Below are positions 51,718 through 60,677 of a stretch of DNA of 64,000 nt, piece after piece. A program made the translations under genes and the position numbers. The first letter of the stretch is position 1, and every line of letters starts with the position of its first letter. The stretch is from NCBI RefSeq assembly GCF_011759365.1, contig NZ_JAARLZ010000010.1, forward strand, positions 1 through 64,000, in the 5' to 3' direction. The notes below the pieces were generated by a model. That model searched no databases. It was not told where the DNA came from and saw only the letters and a program-made list of their open reading frames with translations. Origin of the DNA: Luteibacter anthropi. Its GTDB lineage: Bacteria; Pseudomonadota; Gammaproteobacteria; Xanthomonadales; Rhodanobacteraceae.

Positions 51718-51769
51718 GATATCAATATGCGATATCAAGCACCGGGCTATGACGTCATTGATTTCAATG
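51718..51769. promoter_or_regulatory. AT-rich control region upstream of the FAAL-P450 gene
   Basis: Contains GATATC twice (51718-51723, 51731-51736) and a perfect palindrome CATTGA-TT-TCAATG (51756-51769), in the AT-rich 200-bp gap between two divergent genes. Possible operator; minus-strand TTGATA/TATTGT could be a promoter with short spacing. Confidence 0.35.
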
Positions 51770-51913
51770 ATGTTTTAGCAACGAAGACGGCCATGTGCGA
51801 CGCCAGGATTTCACGCCTGCAGGAATGCCTGGTTCGGCCAGCGACGGGGCGCATTCCAATGAATATTCATGGAATTGCTAGACTGGCTGAATTCCGGCCA
51901 GGATAGTCGAACC

Positions 51914-52513
51914 ATGCGTCGCCCCTTCACGATCATTTCCGCCCTGTTGATCGCCGCGCCAGCTTTCGCCGCCGGCAGCACTCCGAAGATTATCCCGGTT
52001 AACAACGGACCTAACACCATCACGCTCGGTGGACTTCCCGCCATGGCCATGCGTGCGTGGCGCGATAACTTCAATGCACATAGCTTCGATGTGATCACCT
52101 TCTACGTTCGCTCCTCTGGCGATCCGAAGGCCACCTGGAATCTCGTTCCCGTATTCAAGAAACCCGACGGCAAGCTGGACGACGAGAAGCTGAACATCAC
52201 GGCCGGTGGTGGCGCGGATTGCACGCTGGATGATTTCCGCCTGCTTCGCTCCGCCGATGGCAAGATCGAGACCCTGGTACTGGCCCATCGCGATTTCGGC
52301 GAGAGCTATGCGGATGACGCGCCGGTTCACTTCATCTGGTTCAACCTGACGAAGAACGAGGATCAGGATGTTGGCCAGCCGGCGCTATATTTCAAGCAGG
52401 ATCGGCAAACCCAATCGAAGAAGCGCTACTGCGACGTCAATGTCGCCTTTGACCGGGAGCTTCATCTCGGCGAGAAGAGCGGCACGGGCGGCTTTTCGGA
52501 TACGCACGACTGA
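51914..52513 (+). CDS. Hypothetical exported protein
   Basis: 199 residues with a signal peptide (MRRPFTIISALLIAAPAFAA). The mature domain has SFDVITFYVRSSGDPKATWN, GGGADCTLDDFRLLRSADGK and KKRYCDVNVAFDRELHLG; two Cys could form a disulphide. Family not recognised. I chose ATG 51914 for the signal peptide; a frame from 51869 is longer. Divergent from the FAAL-P450 gene. Confidence 0.68.
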   Translation: MRRPFTIISALLIAAPAFAAGSTPKIIPVNNGPNTITLGGLPAMAMRAWRDNFNAHSFDVITFYVRSSGDPKATWNLVPVFKKPDGKLDDEKLNITAGGGADCTLDDFRLLRSADGKIETLVLAHRDFGESYADDAPVHFIWFNLTKNEDQDVGQPALYFKQDRQTQSKKRYCDVNVAFDRELHLGEKSGTGGFSDTHD

Positions 52514-52630
52514 GGGCGTCGACAGACAGCCCGATCGCTCCTAATATCCCGAAGACGACGCAAGGCTGCGGGTCGGCGAGATATTACGGACGTTGCAGGT
52601 AGTTCTTGGCAGTCGAAGGGGGGACTTCGC

Positions 52631-53581
52631 ATGCAGTGGAAATCCAGGGCGCCCGTCTATTGGGGGCACCACTTTGCGATCACCGCCGCTTACACGGGCA
52701 CGTACGACATTCTTCGCAATCTTACCCTCGCTCACCTTGTTCCGACGGCGGGACTTCGACTGATCTGCCTGCTGCTGGTGCCACGCAGGTACTGGACAGC
52801 ACTCGTGATTGGCGAGGCACTACCCGTTGCGGCCATGGCGATCACCACCGTTGATCGATTCGGCCCGGCGTACAGCATGATCTCATCGCTGCCGCCCATC
52901 GTTCTTTGCATGCCGATCGTAGCGTGGTTCACGCAATACACCCGATTGAAGCGGCCTGACGGTAACATCGATATAAACGGGATGTGGCTCGCCGTAGCCT
53001 TGAGCGCACTTGCCACGACGGTCGCATCCTGCGCATCCATCCTTCTGCCGCGCGCTCCGGATGGAGGTTCTCTGTACCACATACCCGGTGATGAAGCCCT
53101 TGCCTTCTTCCTGGGTTACTACCTGGGTGCGTTGACACTTGTTTCTGCATGCCTTGCGCTGAGAGAGCGACACCGTGCTCTCGACATTCCGTTACGCTGG
53201 CATCACGTTCGTGAAAGCAGGCTTTTCCGTGATGTGCTGTTCCTGCAGATACCGCTGCTTGCCTTCATCCTCATCTACGTTCATGTGAGCGGAGGCCGCG
53301 CACTGGTTTACGGCCGGATGGCTACCTTGCTCCCTCTCCTGATGCTCGCCGCCAGGCATCATTGGCATGGAGCCGCCATAGGCGGCACGCTATCCGTCGT
53401 TGCCCTCATGTTCACCGCCAGCGACTTCTACGATCCGTCGCTTGTTCCTGCGCAGACGGTGATTGCTTTCACCATGACCACATGCATGGTTCTCGGTTCA
53501 GGCAAGCCATGGCGTTCGACCGCCACCGACGGGCTCAGAAGCCTGGCAACAAAATGGCGCCGGTCGCCAGCACCGCCATGA
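52631..53581 (+). CDS. MASE1-like membrane protein without output domain
   Basis: 316 residues, about eight membrane segments (VPTAGLRLICLLLVPRRYWT, EALPVAAMAITTVDRFGPAY, FFLGYYLGALTLVSACLALR). The pattern resembles MASE1, a membrane sensory domain normally fused to GGDEF, EAL or kinase domains; here it ends with a short basic tail. GGGGGG about nine bases upstream marks the start. Its 3' end overlaps the convergent small gene by 47 bp. Confidence 0.72.
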   Translation: MQWKSRAPVYWGHHFAITAAYTGTYDILRNLTLAHLVPTAGLRLICLLLVPRRYWTALVIGEALPVAAMAITTVDRFGPAYSMISSLPPIVLCMPIVAWFTQYTRLKRPDGNIDINGMWLAVALSALATTVASCASILLPRAPDGGSLYHIPGDEALAFFLGYYLGALTLVSACLALRERHRALDIPLRWHHVRESRLFRDVLFLQIPLLAFILIYVHVSGGRALVYGRMATLLPLLMLAARHHWHGAAIGGTLSVVALMFTASDFYDPSLVPAQTVIAFTMTTCMVLGSGKPWRSTATDGLRSLATKWRRSPAPP

Positions 53582-53711
53582 GGCATACGACGAGGCCTCC
53601 GACATATGGTCGGCGCCGAGCAGGTGCGTACTGCCCATCAAGCTGCTCAAGCACCAGCGCTTGCCATTCCACCGGGACGCGGATGCGGCGGATTTTTGCA
53701 CTACGTTCCAT
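53535..53711 (-). CDS. Small protein with C-terminal membrane helix
   Basis: 58 residues: a basic N-terminal half (MERSAKIRRIRVPVEWQALV, LEQLDGQYAPARRRPYV) and one membrane helix at about 40-57 (GGLVVCLMAVLATGAILLPG). Tail-anchored layout. Starts 4 bp after the preceding gene's stop, so it is part of the muramidase cassette. It might be a holin-like or anchoring protein; this is a guess from context. Confidence 0.55.
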   Translation of the reverse strand: MERSAKIRRIRVPVEWQALVLEQLDGQYAPARRRPYVGGLVVCLMAVLATGAILLPGF

Positions 53712-53715
53712 GGGT

Positions 53716-54102
53716 TTATTCCTCACCGTGATAGTTGAGCGGAAGGGGGCGGCCGTCGAGCTCTACCCGGGGGCGCCAGCCGTCCACGGCGCGATATGAG
53801 ATGCGCATGCGGTGGGGACGGCTGCGGCTGAGCCAGCGCCAGCGTGGCTTGCCCAGGTTGAGGATCAGCTCCGGCAGGGGCTGGCCGCGGATGCGGCGCA
53901 GGCGCAGGTAGCAGTCGAACTCCAGCGACAGCAGGGTCATGTCCGGTTGGCGATGATCGCGAAAGGTGGCGATCGGCAGCACCAGCGGGCTGGCCGGGTC
54001 GCCGGCACCGGGAAGGTCCACCCGGACGCTGTTGGCGTCGGAGGTTTTTTCCACGGCGTCGCGCAACGTATATAGCAAGGTGTCGAGGGCACACTCGATC
54101 AT
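53716..54102 (-). CDS. Hypothetical protein of the muramidase cassette
   Basis: 128 residues, soluble, rich in Arg and Leu (DCYLRLRRIRGQPLPELILN, WRWLSRSRPHRMRISYRAVD), likely beta-rich with a short N-terminal helix. Not recognised. Starts 3 bp after the GH108 stop and is followed closely by the small membrane protein gene. Confidence 0.6.
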   Translation of the reverse strand: MIECALDTLLYTLRDAVEKTSDANSVRVDLPGAGDPASPLVLPIATFRDHRQPDMTLLSLEFDCYLRLRRIRGQPLPELILNLGKPRWRWLSRSRPHRMRISYRAVDGWRPRVELDGRPLPLNYHGEE

Positions 54103-54105
54103 GGC

Positions 54106-54654
54106 TCAGTGCTCCCGCTCCACCGCCGGGAAATCCGGGAAGGCGGCCACGCGTTCCAGCCAGCCATGCAGGTAACGGGCAAGCACCGGCCGCGCCCGTA
54201 CCAGCTCACGGTAATACTCCCCACGGGCGTGCTTGTAGCGGGTGTAGACGGTGTACGGATCGGCGCGGTCCAGGGCGGTCAGCGTGACCTTGCCGACGCG
54301 GCCGTCCACCGCCAGCGCCGCGCCCAGGCCGTTGAGCATCCGCTGCAGCAGGCGGGTGGCCGCTTCGCCGGAGCTCACATGAAAGTCGGAGACGATATTC
54401 GCCACGGGCTGGAAGGCGATCTGGTCGCCGCCCACCACGTCCCAGTGCAGGGCCTTGTAGATGGTGCCGGCCTGCTCGTCGGTCAGGGCCAGCAGGGCGT
54501 GCAGGGTCGGCTCGATGCCCAGCAGGCGCTCGGCGCAATGCTGGAAGGTGGCAAGGGTGATGCCCTTGTACATGATCCCCGGGCCGGTGATGTCGTTGAA
54601 GTAGCCGCCCTCGAAACGAAGCAGGGTCGGCAGGAAGCGCTGAAAGTCGGCCAT
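54106..54654 (-). CDS. Glycoside hydrolase 108 muramidase
   Basis: 182 residues. N-terminal GH108 catalytic motif LRFEGGYFNDITGPGIMYKG ITL, with the catalytic Glu in EGG; the Asp of the usual ND..D.G is replaced in part by TGPG. The C-terminal half (NIVSDFHVSSGEAATRLLQR, VDGRVGKVTLTAL) fits the PG_binding_3 domain. Such enzymes cut peptidoglycan and are common in phages; no signal peptide is present, so it would need export or a holin. GGAGAG upstream supports the start. Confidence 0.85.
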   Translation of the reverse strand: MADFQRFLPTLLRFEGGYFNDITGPGIMYKGITLATFQHCAERLLGIEPTLHALLALTDEQAGTIYKALHWDVVGGDQIAFQPVANIVSDFHVSSGEAATRLLQRMLNGLGAALAVDGRVGKVTLTALDRADPYTVYTRYKHARGEYYRELVRARPVLARYLHGWLERVAAFPDFPAVEREH

Positions 54655-54706
54655 GGGTCTCTCCGGTAAGACAGTGGCGTGGATGGGAAAGGGTTCAGGC
54701 GTCGGG

Positions 54707-55267
54707 TCAGCAGGGTTCGCGCAGACCGGGTCGCGGCATCGGCCGCGGATAGCGCAGGGCCACGGGGGCCGGCGGCGCCATAAGGGCTTCGAGCTCGGGG
54801 GTGAATTCAGGCGCGTGGCGGCCCTGGACCGGGGCCAGCCGCTGCCAGCGCTTGCCGTGCAGCAGGAAGGCCGCGACCTCGGGGCTCACGTAGTAGCGGG
54901 TGCGCATCACGGACTCGATGGCCTCCATCAGCACCTCGTACCCGTCGCGCTTGCGGACGAAGCCATGCGAGCCGGCGTCGAACACTGAGCGGATGGCGCC
55001 GGCCTCTTCCTGGGCCGTGAGGCACAGCAGCCTCGTCTCCGGGCACAGCCCCGCGATCCGGCGGGCGGCGTGCAAACCGCTCAAGCCCCGCATCGAGCTG
55101 TCGAAAACCATGAGGGACGGCCGGGTGGCCATCGCCAGGCGTACGGCCTCGAGGCCGTCGTCGGTGGCGCCGACCACCTGGAAGCCCGGGGTCGACGAGA
55201 GCAGGGTCGCGAGTGTGTCGCGGGCCACCTCATGCTCGTCGGCGAGAAGGACGGTCACCGTGGTCAC
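54707..55267 (-). CDS. Receiver-only response regulator
   Basis: 186 residues from a GTG at 55267, which is preceded by GGAAGGGG; the ATG at 55294 lacks a site. Residues 1-120 form a CheY-like receiver: TVTVLLADEHEVARDTLATL, phosphoacceptor LMVFDSSMRGLSG, LCLTAQEE and FVRKRDGYE. The remaining 65 residues are Pro-rich with no helix-turn-helix, so it cannot bind DNA like its NarL/FixJ relatives. It leads the minus-strand cassette with the muramidase and may act by protein contact. No histidine kinase is nearby. Confidence 0.82.
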   Translation of the reverse strand: MTTVTVLLADEHEVARDTLATLLSSTPGFQVVGATDDGLEAVRLAMATRPSLMVFDSSMRGLSGLHAARRIAGLCPETRLLCLTAQEEAGAIRSVFDAGSHGFVRKRDGYEVLMEAIESVMRTRYYVSPEVAAFLLHGKRWQRLAPVQGRHAPEFTPELEALMAPPAPVALRYPRPMPRPGLREPC

Positions 55268-55504
55268 GGCGATACCCCTTCCGGCACCCGGCATGAGCAG
55301 GAGGCGTGTGACAGAATGCGAGAGGCGTGGTGACCGGGCAGCGGGAAACCAGGCATTGGGGGGAATCCATGGGAGGCGACAGTGGGCACACCCTCGGGGT
55401 GAGGGCCCTTTCGCGTCCTTCCGGAAACCTTACGGTTTGCAAAACCCTTTAGACACGGGGACTTACCGCTGCGCCTTTTTCGAGGTGGCGGCGGAAGGGA
55501 AGAC

Positions 55505-58500
55505 ATGCAAAGCAGCGAAGATCCGGCGTTCTTCAGCTTCGGTGACTGGACCGTGCGGCCGTCCCAGCGCAGCATCGAGCGGCAGGACGAGCGTGTTGTC
55601 CTGGAGCCGAAGCTGATCGACGTGCTCACCTACCTGGCCGGTACCGGCGGGGAAGTGGTGAGCACCGAGCAGTTGCTGGCCGCCTGCTGGCGGGGCACGT
55701 TCTATGGCGACAACCCGGTCCACAAGACCATGGCCCTGCTGCGCAAGGCGCTCCAGGACGACGCCCGCTCGCCCCGCTACATCGCCACCGTGCGCAAGCG
55801 CGGCTACCAGGTGGTGGCGAAGGTGGCCTTCGCCGACGCCCGCGAGCGCGCCACGGTCAGCCGGCGCAGTTGGAACGACGGCTCGCCCTTCCGCGGCCTG
55901 CTGGCCTTCGGCAGCGACGACCGCGACGTCTTCTTCGGCCGCGCCCGCGCCACGGCGGAACTGCTGCGGGCGATCCGTCGCAGCGACGCCGATGGCTGCG
56001 CCTTCGTGCTGGTGGCCGGCCCGAGCGGCTGCGGCAAGTCGTCGCTGGTGCAGGCGGGTATCGTGCCGGCGCTGCTGGGCGAGGCCGGTCACGATGGCCT
56101 GCGCGCCACGGCCTGGACCTCGTTCGTGGCCCGCACTCCTACTTCGCCGCTGGTGGATACCCTGGCCGGTGCGCTGTGCCGCTGGGCACCGGGGGGCCGC
56201 CCTGTCTTCGTGGACAGCGAGCGCCCGGCCCTGGGCAAGGCGCTGGTGAACGACCTCGACTTTGTCATCGAACGCATCGAGCGCGAGGTGCCAGCGGGCA
56301 ACGGCCGCCTGTTGCTCGTGGTCGATGCCATGGAGGGCCTGCTCACCCAGGCTTCCGAGCAGGTCACGGCGACCATTGCCGCCCTCGACCGCCTGGCGCG
56401 CAGTGGCCGGGTCATCGTGCTCGGCACCTGCCGCAACGATTTCTATCCACAGCTCATGGCCATCCCCGGCCTGCTGGCCCTGAAGCACGACGGCGGCAGC
56501 TACGACCTCGCGCCGCCGACGCAGGGCGAGATGGCCCAGATCATCCGCCTTCCCGCCCGCGCGGCCGGCCTGCACTTCGGGCGCGACCCGCACGGCGAGC
56601 GCATGCTCGACGACGTGCTGCTGGAAGCAGCCTGCCGCCATGTCACCGCCCTGCCCCTGCTCCAGTACACCTTGCAGGCGCTGTACGAGGCCAAGGATGA
56701 AGACGGTACGCTGACCTTCGCCGCCTACGAGGCCATGGGTGGACTGGAGGGCGCGCTGGCCCAGCGCGCCGAGCGTATCCACGACAGTCTGGATGCCCGC
56801 GCCATCCGCGCCTTCCCTCGTCTGTTGCACCGGCTGGTGGCCGTGGCCGGCGATGGTGACGGTGTCACCGCGCGCACGGTGCGCTGGATCGACATCGACG
56901 ATGACGAGCAGCACGCCGTACGCCAGCTGATCGACGCCCGCCTGCTGGTCAGCCTGCTGGAAGACGACGAACCCTGCTTCACGCTCGCCCACGAAGCCTT
57001 GCTGCGCCACTGGCCCCGCGTGGCCGAGTGGGTGCAGACGCATCGTGCCGACCTGCGCGCACGGGCACGCATCGCCGAGATGGCCGCGCGCTGGTCCACC
57101 GAAGGCCAGCGCCGCGAGCATCTGATTCCGCGCGGCCAGCTGCTGGCCGACGCAAAGCGGCTGTCACGCGAGGCGCATCCGCCACTGGATGCCACGCAGG
57201 CGCGCTTCATCGGCCTGTCGCTGCGTCAGGCCCGCTTCACCATGATGACCCTGGCGGGCATGGCCGCCGCCATCGCGGTGCTGGCCCTGATCTCCACCTT
57301 CGCGGCGGTGAACGCACGCAAGGCCGAGCGCCACGCGGAAGCACGTCGTGCCGATGCCGAGTCGCTGCTGGATTTCATGCTCGGTGACATGAATGAACGC
57401 CTGGATGCCCTGGGTCGTCTCGACCTGCTCGACGAAGTGACCCATCGCGCCATGCAGGTGATGGGCGGCCACGACTGGAAGAGCGATGCGCCCGACGCGG
57501 TGCTGCGCCAGGCCAAGGCATTGCGCGAGATCGGCGAGATCCGCTTTGCGCGTGGTGACAGCGACGGTGCCATCGAAGCGTTCCAGAACGCCGACACGAG
57601 CCTCGTGCATCTGGTCGCCGGTCACCCCGACCAGGCGGAGGCCTATGCGGAGCGCGGCAAGCTTGCCTACTGGCGCGGCCAGATCGCTTTCGGACGGGGC
57701 AAGACCGACGAGACCGCGAAGGAATGGAACAACTACCTGGAACAGGCCACGCTGCGCGCGAAGCTTGAGCCAGACGTGCCCGATGCCTGGCTCGAACTTT
57801 CCTACGCACACAACTGCCTGGGCTCGCTCGCACAACGCACCAACCACGCCGAAGATGCCACCCGTGAGTTCGAGCTGTCATCGTCGCTGAAGCGGCGCGT
57901 GCTCGGCATGCAGCCCACCGATCGCAAGACCTGGCTGGAGCTGGCCGACACCATGGGCTGGGAAGCCAGCGTGGAACAGCAGCGCGGCAAGCTGCGCGAT
58001 ACGCTCAGCCATTACATGCAGGAGCGCGAAGCCGTGCTCGCCGCGCGCGAATCCGGTGACCCCACCAACCTGTGGCTTTATCGCCGCGCACTCGCCGACC
58101 TGCATGTGGCCCGCGCGCATGCTGACCTCGGCATGGTGGTGCAGGCCGAATCCGATTACACCGCCGCAGCCACCACGTTTGCGCAGCTGGTGCGCGATGT
58201 GCCCGACAACCGCAAATGGCAGCGCGATCTCGCACTCACCCGCTCGCAGCAGGGCTGGCTTGCATACGGTGTCGGCGACACGGCGCTTGCGCTGCGCCGG
58301 TACGCCGATGCAGGCGACATGCTGCAGAAGCTGCTGGCCGTGGATGCGAAAGTGAGCGACTGGCGCACGCTGCTGGCCGTGAACCGCACGTGGGAAAGCA
58401 TGGCCCACCTGCGCATGGGCGAACTGGTGCCCGCTGCCGCTGCCGTGAACGAAGCCCTGGGCCTGTTCGGCGACGTGCCGGCCACGGCCGCTTCCAACCG

Positions 58501-58783
58501 CGTCCTGCGCGCGCTGGCCGACATGACCGCGGGCGAGATTGCCCGCCAACAGGGCGATGCCGGCACCGCATCGACCCATCTGGACCGTGCACTTACCGAA
58601 TTGCGTCCACGTGCCGAGAAGAGCACGGACCCACGCGTTCTCGACCCTTATGTGAGGGTCGCGACACTTCTTGGCCACCAGGATGAGGCCGCTCCATATC
58701 TGGAACGTCTGCGGCAGTCTGGATACCGCTCGCCGGCGTTCGAGATGTTCGTCAATCACTCAAACCAGGGGAAGATTCAATGA
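55505..58783 (+). CDS. Winged-helix / nSTAND ATPase / TPR membrane regulator
   Basis: 1092 residues. OmpR-type winged helix (about 10-105; LEPKLIDVLTYLAGTGGEVV, ATVRKRGYQVVAKVAF), nSTAND ATPase (about 125-560; Walker A AGPSGCGKSS at 171-180, Walker B LLLVVDAMEGLL, then LPLLQYTLQALYEAKDEDG), a membrane helix (about 582-602) and a TPR-rich C-terminal half. This resembles CadC/ToxR-like membrane-bound transcription factors fused to a STAND switch, which oligomerise upon a signal. GGAAGGGAAG supports the start. The next gene overlaps by four bases. Confidence 0.88.
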   Translation: MQSSEDPAFFSFGDWTVRPSQRSIERQDERVVLEPKLIDVLTYLAGTGGEVVSTEQLLAACWRGTFYGDNPVHKTMALLRKALQDDARSPRYIATVRKRGYQVVAKVAFADARERATVSRRSWNDGSPFRGLLAFGSDDRDVFFGRARATAELLRAIRRSDADGCAFVLVAGPSGCGKSSLVQAGIVPALLGEAGHDGLRATAWTSFVARTPTSPLVDTLAGALCRWAPGGRPVFVDSERPALGKALVNDLDFVIERIEREVPAGNGRLLLVVDAMEGLLTQASEQVTATIAALDRLARSGRVIVLGTCRNDFYPQLMAIPGLLALKHDGGSYDLAPPTQGEMAQIIRLPARAAGLHFGRDPHGERMLDDVLLEAACRHVTALPLLQYTLQALYEAKDEDGTLTFAAYEAMGGLEGALAQRAERIHDSLDARAIRAFPRLLHRLVAVAGDGDGVTARTVRWIDIDDDEQHAVRQLIDARLLVSLLEDDEPCFTLAHEALLRHWPRVAEWVQTHRADLRARARIAEMAARWSTEGQRREHLIPRGQLLADAKRLSREAHPPLDATQARFIGLSLRQARFTMMTLAGMAAAIAVLALISTFAAVNARKAERHAEARRADAESLLDFMLGDMNERLDALGRLDLLDEVTHRAMQVMGGHDWKSDAPDAVLRQAKALREIGEIRFARGDSDGAIEAFQNADTSLVHLVAGHPDQAEAYAERGKLAYWRGQIAFGRGKTDETAKEWNNYLEQATLRAKLEPDVPDAWLELSYAHNCLGSLAQRTNHAEDATREFELSSSLKRRVLGMQPTDRKTWLELADTMGWEASVEQQRGKLRDTLSHYMQEREAVLAARESGDPTNLWLYRRALADLHVARAHADLGMVVQAESDYTAAATTFAQLVRDVPDNRKWQRDLALTRSQQGWLAYGVGDTALALRRYADAGDMLQKLLAVDAKVSDWRTLLAVNRTWESMAHLRMGELVPAAAAVNEALGLFGDVPATAASNRVLRALADMTAGEIARQQGDAGTASTHLDRALTELRPRAEKSTDPRVLDPYVRVATLLGHQDEAAPYLERLRQSGYRSPAFEMFVNHSNQGKIQ

Positions 58784-59163
58784 GCCACATCGAAGTGACG
58801 CTCACCGTCGTGGAGACCGGTTCGGTCCATGCGACGCAGGGCTTTCGCAAGACGCGCGACGAGAAGTACCACTACAAGTTCGATCCCGAGATCGTGAACG
58901 TGACCGAGTGCAACACGACGGTACGCTACCAGCTGGTGAAAGAGTGCAGCCAGAAAGGTTATACGGTCGCAAACCTGTATGCCACGCCGAACACCCAGCT
59001 CAGCGAACCCACGGTCGGCGAGTGCGGAAGCTACATCGAGGTGACCCACTCGAATACGCATCAGTGCCTGCTCAGTGTCCTGGTCACCGTGAATGACAGC
59101 GAGAAGGGCCTGGCCCAGTGTGATCCGCAGATGACGAATGATCCGCCCCCGGGCGGTTTCTGA
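58780..59163 (+). CDS. Hypothetical protein coupled to the nSTAND regulator
   Basis: 127 residues, beta-rich with four Cys (TECNTT, KECSQK, GECGSY, HQCLLS) and no signal peptide (IEVTLTVVETGSVHATQGFR; SEPTVGECGSYIEVTHSNTH). Not recognised. Its ATG overlaps the regulator stop (ATGA), so they are made together; it may be the partner or effector of the STAND protein. Confidence 0.65.
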   Translation: MSHIEVTLTVVETGSVHATQGFRKTRDEKYHYKFDPEIVNVTECNTTVRYQLVKECSQKGYTVANLYATPNTQLSEPTVGECGSYIEVTHSNTHQCLLSVLVTVNDSEKGLAQCDPQMTNDPPPGGF

Positions 59164-59174
59164 TCCAGGTTGAG

Positions 59175-59209
59175 CGTGTCGGCAGCCCTGGTGGGTGCCG
59201 ACACGGTTT
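59175..59209 (+). terminator. Terminator after the nSTAND operon
   Basis: CGTGTCGGC / GCCGACACG stem with a 13-base loop, followed by GTTTT; 12 bases after the stop. The stem is perfect but the T-run is short. Confidence 0.7.
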
Positions 59210-59211
59210 TG

Positions 59212-59239
59212 CGGTCGCGGACGAGGTCCGCTCCTACAG
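59212..59239. repeat. Divergent REP-like repeat
   Basis: GGTCGCGGACGAGGTCCGC then TCCTACAGG, a different palindrome (GCGGAC/GTCCGC) in the same frame of conserved ends. Confidence 0.65.
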
Positions 59240-59245
59240 GGTGGG

Positions 59246-59800
59246 TCAGCGACCGTAGGTGGCCTGGATCGAGGCGCTGCCTAGTGCGTTGCCGTGGATC
59301 ATGTAGCCGATCATGGCGGCCGAGGCGTCTTTAGGCACATCCAGGCGCGGCACTTTCAGTGCGTAGACGGTGACGATGTAGCGGTGCGGCTTGTCGCCCA
59401 CCGGCGGGCAGGCGCCGCCGAAGCCGGGGGTGCCGTAGTCCGTGCGTCCCTGTACCGTGCCTTTGGGCAACGCGTTGCCGCTGGCATCGCCCACACCTTC
59501 GGCGAGCGCATGCGTGCCGGCGGGAAGATCGATCGCCATCCAGTGCCACCAGCCGGAACCGGTGGGTGCATCCGGATCGTAGACGGTGACGGCAAAGCTG
59601 CGCGTGCCGGCCGGCTCGCCCTTCCATGACAGCGCAGGCGAGCGATTGCCGCCTTCACAACCGAAACCGTTGAAGACCTGTGCGACCTGGAGCGTGCCGC
59701 CATCCGTGAGCGATGTGCTGGACAGCGCGAACTCGGCGGCGGAAGTGACGGGTGCAATGACGAAGCAGGCCAGCGCGCCGAACGTACGGATAAATGACAT
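59246..59800 (-). CDS. YbhB/YbcL-type PEBP (Raf kinase inhibitor-like) protein
   Basis: 184 residues with a signal peptide (MSFIRTFGALACFVIAPVTSA). PEBP core: CEGGNRSPALSWKGEPAGTR, SFAVTVYDPDAPTGSGWWHW and YGTPGFGGACPPVGDKPHRY. Bacterial members bind small ligands and their function is largely unknown; the exported version is periplasmic. GAGGGGC upstream of the ATG. Convergent with the nSTAND operon. Confidence 0.9.
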   Translation of the reverse strand: MSFIRTFGALACFVIAPVTSAAEFALSSTSLTDGGTLQVAQVFNGFGCEGGNRSPALSWKGEPAGTRSFAVTVYDPDAPTGSGWWHWMAIDLPAGTHALAEGVGDASGNALPKGTVQGRTDYGTPGFGGACPPVGDKPHRYIVTVYALKVPRLDVPKDASAAMIGYMIHGNALGSASIQATYGR

Positions 59801-59860
59801 GGGAGTGCCCCTCGATCAGTGGAATCGTGGGCACATGATCGCGAGCGACGCGCGCTTGGA

Positions 59861-60670
59861 TTAGCCGTTTTCCGTCAACGGCTGTGCGGTTTCTTTCAGG
59901 CGTGAGCGCACCACCGAAGGTGCCACGCCCCAGCGCTGATGGAAGGCCGCCGAGAACCGGCTATGCGAATCCCAGCCGCAACGCCGCGCCACTTCGCTGA
60001 CCGGCAGGGCCGTGGTCTGCAACATGCCCAGGGCACTTTCGAGACGCACCTCGCGCACGAGGGCAGCCAGGGTGACATCGCTGGATTCCAGGCGCCGACG
60101 CAATGTCGATTCGCTGACATGAAAGGACGCCGCCAGCGCCGCTACGTTCCACTCGCCATGCGGGCGCTGGGCCACCAACCGCCGCACGCGATCAGGCCAG
60201 TCGAGCGCCTCGCCGGGCACGAAGCGCCAGCCACGCTCGGCCAGCAGGATCAGCACTTCCATGATTCGGTGCTTGAGCAGCGCGTCGGAAAGGGGGCGGG
60301 CCTCCGAGATTGGCAGCGTGCGGCGCATGGCATCCATCAGTTCATCGTCCACACGCAGGCGGTGGGCCGACGTGACCGGTACGGTACCCGCCGCGACCGG
60401 CAGTTTGTCGAACTCCCGCAGGATATCGTCACCCGGCGTAAGCGCGATGGTTTCATAACAATGCTGCCCGGCGGGGTCGTTGACCACGTCCCACTGCGTG
60501 CCTCGCGCCACCAGGAGCCCTTCCGAAGGCAGGGCCTCGATGCTTTCCGCGTCCGTATACAGGCCCTTGCGCCCGAGTATGACGGCCACGAAAAAATGCT
60601 GGTGAATGGCCAGCGTGCGGATGCGGTAGCGCTGCACCGCGATGACGCGGGCGCCGGAATGAAGTTCCAT
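59861..60670 (-). CDS. AraC family transcriptional regulator with N-terminal sensor
   Basis: 269 residues. The N-terminal part (1-130; cupin-like, VAVILGRKGLYTDAESIEAL) may bind a ligand; the C-terminal 100 residues hold the paired helix-turn-helix (WNVAALAASFHVSESTLRRR, LPVSEVARRCGWDSHSRFSA, AFHQRWGVAPSVVRS). It lies between the PEBP gene and the TonB receptor on the same strand; either could be its target. Confidence 0.88.
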   Translation of the reverse strand: MELHSGARVIAVQRYRIRTLAIHQHFFVAVILGRKGLYTDAESIEALPSEGLLVARGTQWDVVNDPAGQHCYETIALTPGDDILREFDKLPVAAGTVPVTSAHRLRVDDELMDAMRRTLPISEARPLSDALLKHRIMEVLILLAERGWRFVPGEALDWPDRVRRLVAQRPHGEWNVAALAASFHVSESTLRRRLESSDVTLAALVREVRLESALGMLQTTALPVSEVARRCGWDSHSRFSAAFHQRWGVAPSVVRSRLKETAQPLTENG

Positions 60671-60677
60671 ACGGATA

